Origin: Akanthomyces muscarius
Taxonomy: Eukaryota; Ascomycota; Sordariomycetes; Hypocreales; Cordycipitaceae
NCBI RefSeq assembly: GCF_028009165.1
Contig: NC_079245.1
Span: forward strand, 992,001-1,056,000
Length of the DNA: 64,000 bases
Reading direction: 5' to 3'
Positions 60,033 to 64,000 of this stretch are shown piece by piece. A program made the translations under genes and the position numbers. The notes below the pieces were generated by a model. It did no database searches and was not told the origin of the DNA. It saw nothing but the letters and a program-made list of their open reading frames with translations. Numbering within the stretch: the first letter of the stretch is position 1; each line of letters opens with the position of its first letter.

Positions 60033-60820
60033 GGGGGCGACTCGTGCCACTGCCAACCTATGCCTTGCCAACTGCCCGGCACCACCTGGCGGCCTGCGGC
60101 TGAGATCCCCTACATGGTTGATGGTCTGGCTGATGGTGGCCCTGAATTGGTTGGCGGGGTCTCAAGCCCCAGGCCCCAAGATAGGTAGCCAGTTCCAGCG
60201 GCCAACCAGCCGAAAAGAAGCCTGTCCCTCCCCTCCCGGCTGTCTGCCCCTACACGGCCGCTAGCCCGCCTCTGCCTGCAGCTGATGCCCGCCCAACTTG
60301 TAGGTAATGCAAGGTCCAAGGCCCCCAGCTGTGGATATCTCCCTTTTTTTTTTTGGCGCTAAAAGGACTTGCCAGTAATATTACCGAGAATTAAGTATCG
60401 AATTAAAAAATAAATAAGAAAGAAAAAAGATGAGCCGAATATTTCGAAACGCATCCCGTCGCCTGTCAGGGTCCGTCGTCCCCTCTCATGCCACGCTTCG
60501 TCTCCCCCTACCAGTACTCACCTAAACACCACTCCATCCCATACCATCCCGGCTCCCCCACGCATCACATGCACCTCACATGGGCGGCAGAAAATTGATA
60601 AAGTCGAGAAGCTGTGCACAGAACCTGTCAATAGTTCTTGTCCTGCCACCTGCATCGTGGTACCGACCCCTCGACTCCCGGCTGCACCGCCCCCAACCCT
60701 AGACAGATAGATGCTAGCGTTTTGGCATTTCCGATTGGCACAAGCACGTTTCCCTAGGGCCTGTAGGTACTCTAGGCCCTGCAGCGGTACGCTAACCCGC
60801 CAGCACGCCCCAGCCTTGCG

Positions 60821-60854
60821 TACCTACGTACCTACGTACTGGTACGTACTGGTA
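60821..60854. repeat. TACCTACG / TACTGGTACG short repeats
   Basis: Two TACCTACG units pass into two TACTGGTAC units. Palindromic GTAC tetranucleotides recur. A related TAGGTAGGTACGTACCT run is at about 59,923-59,940. Such GTACC-rich runs are frequent in Sordariomycete intergenic DNA. Confidence 0.6.
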
Positions 60855-61907
60855 CATAAGGCACCTCACACCTCAATCATGAACGGTCGATAAATTACCT
60901 TATTACTACCATCGTCATCAATCAACAACGTCACATCAAGACGACGCTATGCATACGACCAAACAAAGCATATTCACATCGCCACTGCACCCTACATCCA
61001 GCAGCCTCACACCACATCCACCAATCTGACAATCCACTGCGCGTCCCCAAACTCTAAATTCTCCGTCCTTTTTATTCCCCCAACTTTTTCCGGCCACTTG
61101 CACCTCGTGTCCGGCTGGCGAAACATGCCCCCTCTTCCTCTTCCCGCCCAGCCCCGGGAGCGATCCTGTCGCGCCCGCCCATTCTTTGCAAACAAAGCCT
61201 GTCCAATGTCCCTCGGCCGAGCTTGGGTGGTGAAGCTTGCTCGGCATCTGCTGTCAACCACGACCAGAAATCCTCGCACCGCCTGCACTGTCAAAGCAGC
61301 AACTACAGTCTCGGCCTTTCAACTACGCCGAACCGATCGACTTGGTATATTCCCCTGCTGCGGCCGGTTATGCTGCATCTGAGACAAGTCTTTCAGATCA
61401 TCACGCTCCAAATACGTGACAGGCCGCCCTTGTTTGTGCCATAAAGGAGTAAAATGCCCGCCCAGTTGTCAACATTGCATTCAAAGCCGTCCTAGAGAAT
61501 TGTTAAAAACATTGTAAATATATAGCAAGCTTGGAACTAGTGGGTACCCAAAACCACCATCAACAATAGATCTCGGGGGAAATTCGACCCAACTCTGCAT
61601 AGACGATGCCATTGCATGCTGTTTCCCAGGAACCGTTGGTGGCCTAAGGCAGAACCACAGGGGCGTCCCAATCAGGCTTAGCGTCATATTACCAGCCAGC
61701 TCTCCCGAAAGCTCCAGCGAAGCACATCGTCAGAGCCAACGCCGACGTCTTTTGGTCATACCTATTCACTCCAACACCCACCCTACAGTCCCATTTCTCG
61801 CGCGCATGAACCTGTAGCAGACAAGAAACCAACCCCTCGGAACCCAGTACATACAAACCGCTACAGTCATCTGGGGGCAAGACTGCCACCAGAAAAACCC
61901 GCCCATC

Positions 61908-63067
61908 ATGGCGCCGCGCATCAACATCCCGCCCGTCACCCGCGTGCTCCTCGTCACCCTCGTCGCGCAGTCGCTCCTCAGCGCCGCCATCCGCTACCGC
62001 CAGTGGAGCGAGACGACCAGCATCGTCATCCCCTACCTGACGCTCATCCCGCAGCTGTCGCTCGTCTACCCCTGGACGTTCCTCACCAGCACCCTCGTCG
62101 AGAGCAACATCTTCACCCTCGCCATTGCCTGCTTCACCCTCTACCAGGGCGGCCGCTACCTCGAGCGCGCCTGGTCCTCGGCCGACCTCGCCAAGTTTCT
62201 CGTCATCGTGTCCCTGGTCCCCAACGTCATGACTTTTGCCACCATGGTGTTTTTCTTTACCCTGACGCGCAACGAGCGCTGGACGTACGTCTCTCTTTTC
62301 TCCCCGCCCCCCGCGCTTCTAACCATACTGACACGAAGCATTACAGCCTCAGTACCATTGCCGGCACCATCCCCCTCCAGATCTCCTTTCTCGTCGCCTT
62401 TAGCCAGCTCGTCCCCGCTCACACCGTCACCCTCTTCCGCGGCGTCGTCTCCCTGCGCGTCATGCGCACCCCGATCCTCTACACCGGCCTCGTCGCCGTC
62501 CTCGGCCTCACCCCGCTGCTCTCCCGCGCCGCCGCCTGGCAGGCCGCCTACGGCTTCCTCGCCAGCTGGACCTACCTGCGCTTCTACAAGACCGTCTTCC
62601 CCGACCTCGACGCCTCCCAGCCCACCTCGCTGCGCGGCGACGCCTCCGAGACGTTTGCCTTTGCCGAGTTTTTCCCCGCCCCCGTCAAGCCCGCCGTCGC
62701 GGCCCTCGCGAACCAGGTCTTTGACGTACTCGTGGCCGTGCGTCTCTGCACTCCCTTCTCGGCGGCGGACATGTCGGCGGCGCGCGGAGATCTGCTGCAG
62801 CGCCGGGGTGGCGGTGGTGGTGGTGGTGCTCCCGGTGGTGCGCGGGCCGAGGCAGAGAGACGCAGAGCCATTGCTCTCCGCGCCCTGGATCAGCGTCTGA
62901 ATGCGGCCACGAATGCGGCCCCCAAGCAGGCGCCGCAGCCTGCTGCCCAGACAGCCGGTCCCCCGGTCGAGACACAACCGCAGACGACGCAGGCGGCCAT
63001 GACGAGCGAGGGCCAGATGCTGGGCGAGACCAAGTTTGAGCCGGAAAGTGACAGCGGCAAGAACTAA
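61908..63067 (+). CDS. TMEM115-like Golgi membrane protein
   Basis: Two exons, 61908-62284 and 62347-63067, give 365 aa. The 62-bp intron has donor GTACGT and acceptor TTACAG. Residues about 10-230 contain several hydrophobic segments with the rhomboid-like pattern of the TMEM115/DUF1751 family: YPWTFLTSTLVESNIFTLAI, YLERAWSSADLAKFLVIV, IPLQISFLVAFSQLVPAHTV and AYGFLASWTYLRFYK. The rhomboid catalytic Ser-His pair is not evident, as expected of the non-proteolytic family. Animal TMEM115 is a Golgi protein involved in retrograde transport. The C-terminal 130 residues are Gly/Ala/Gln-rich and probably disordered. Confidence 0.85.
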
Positions 63068-63462
63068 GAATGCTAGCCGATATTCAATGTTGCATCAAGC
63101 GAGCATACGATGATGGGGCGTGTACACTCTGGAGAGAAATGCCCCCCACTGTTAACGGCATTGGTTTGCGATGAATACCCTCAAGTCACGGCCATTATCT
63201 GTCACTTTTATGTACTTTTTTTTAATACCTCGTTATCCATTTTTAAACCAGCGATAGTCAGCTTCTTTTGTCCTTGATGGATGGATAGAACTCGGAGGCA
63301 AGGGATCCTTGTTGCAATACACACGTTCACATATACATGCTGGGGCATTTATCAAACGAGCTGAGACGATGTTTCATTATTGCACGCGCCTCTTTCCGTC
63401 CATTCTTCGTTTCCGGGCACTGTCATTCATTAAATCGCATCAATGCGGGCCTAGGGCCCGAC
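63068..63462. other. Convergent 3' ends
   Basis: The shared 3' region of the TMEM115-like gene and the carbonic anhydrase gene. No gene was seen. Confidence 0.5.
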
Positions 63463-63980
63463 TTAGACCTTGGTGATGGCGCCCGTCTTGACGTCGTAAA
63501 TGTAGCCCGAGACGGGGACGTCCAGCACCAGGCCCGACTTTTGCAGCAGCGCCACGTCGTCGGCCACGCTCTGCCTCAGGTCCCCGAACGGCAGAAAGGC
63601 GAGATGGTCCGCGTTCTCCTTGAGCTCCGTCCGGATCTTGCTGCGCAGCACCTCGTCGCTAAACGTCAACATGCCGCAGTCGGTCTACACACCACCATCA
63701 TTAGATGCCAATTTATTTATTTTTCAGAGTGTTGGGATTCTTGCGAAACACCACCCACCTCGAGCGAAGCGAGGAAAGAAGAAAGAAGAAGAAAAGACGT
63801 ACGTGGTGGATGAGGATGATTTCGCGGGTGCCGAGCAGCTGCTGGGAGATTATGACGGAGCGCAGGGCGTCGGAGGCGCGGCCGCCGGCGTTGCGGATGA
63901 CGTGCGCGTCGCCTTCGGAGAGGCCAAGCGCGCGGGCGGGATCGATGCGTGCGTCCATGCAAGTGACGACGAGGACTTTT
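63463..63980 (-). CDS. Beta-carbonic anhydrase, 5' partial
   Basis: Two exons are in the window, 63980-63803 and 63684-63463. The intron of 118 bp has donor GTACGT and acceptor TGTGTAG. The enzyme interconverts CO2 and bicarbonate with a zinc ion. The three zinc ligands and the Asp/Arg dyad of beta-class enzymes are present: [10 protein letters not shown] supplies Cys, Asp and Arg, and, across the junction, IHHTDCGML supplies His and Cys. [15 protein letters not shown] is the other hallmark block. GTATACAG just before KVLVVTC looks like an acceptor, so at least one N-terminal exon lies beyond the right edge. The ATG at 63994 is probably intronic. The C-terminus ends [11 protein letters not shown]. 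Confidence 0.92.
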
Positions 63981-64000
63981 CTGTATACATGCATTTTGTG

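Larger units (their letters stand above)
59421..61907. other. Divergent intergenic region of Sif2/TBL1-like and TMEM115-like genes
   Basis: About 2.5 kb contain several simple repeats, listed separately, but no supported gene. Confidence 0.5.

Noticed and set aside
1..64000. CRISPR array or prokaryotic operon signals
   Set aside because: The window is eukaryotic nuclear DNA. No regularly spaced repeats beyond the contiguous 16-bp array were seen.

Overview
The window is nuclear DNA of a filamentous ascomycete. The evidence is short introns (mostly 47-150 bp, GTRNGT donors, CTAAC branch sites), PMA1 and citrate synthase of Pezizomycotina type, and fungus-specific families (HET, DUF3425 bZIP, AcuF-like C2H2). 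The PMA1 sequence and overall style suggest Sordariomycetes, probably Hypocreales, but no marker here fixes the genus. Exon borders were read by hand from splice signals and frame, and are stated for each gene.

Bases 1-14,400 look like accessory DNA. They hold a TATA-driven small secreted cysteine-rich protein, an inverted decayed fragment of that same gene beside a 16-bp tandem repeat, a long stretch of broken sequence, and a cell-death-like cluster. In the cluster a DUF7580-like plus subtilisin-type (S8) protease on the minus strand is divergent from a single-exon gasdermin-like gene (9994-10878). A second, broken gasdermin-like copy (5130-5710) lies beyond the protease 3' end. This matches the Podospora het-Q1/het-Q2 arrangement, in which a subtilisin-like protease cleaves and activates a fungal gasdermin. 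An AcuF-type zinc-finger gene follows at 11.7-14.3 kb.

Bases 15,600-64,000 are mostly housekeeping. They carry mitochondrial citrate synthase (-), the Seb1/Nrd1-type CID-RRM termination factor (+), a roughly 10 kb gene-free interval, plasma-membrane H+-ATPase pma1 (+) with an unusual 959-bp intron, a DCAF4-like WD40 protein (+), a bZIP/DUF3425 factor (-), acetyl-CoA synthetase (+), a choline-kinase-fold protein (-), a HET-domain protein (-), an ADAM-type metalloprotease (+), tRNA-Asp(GUC) (+), a small acidic/polyQ protein (-), a LisH-WD40 Sif2/TBL1-like protein (-), a TMEM115-like Golgi protein (+) and a partial beta-carbonic anhydrase (-) running off the right edge.

Functionally, citrate synthase and acetyl-CoA synthetase share acetyl-CoA metabolism. 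Seb1, Sif2/TBL1, DCAF4 and bZIP are nuclear regulators. The gasdermin/protease pair and the separate HET gene are two candidate allorecognition or programmed-cell-death loci. The gasdermin call rests on pattern recognition and gene context, not on a database search.
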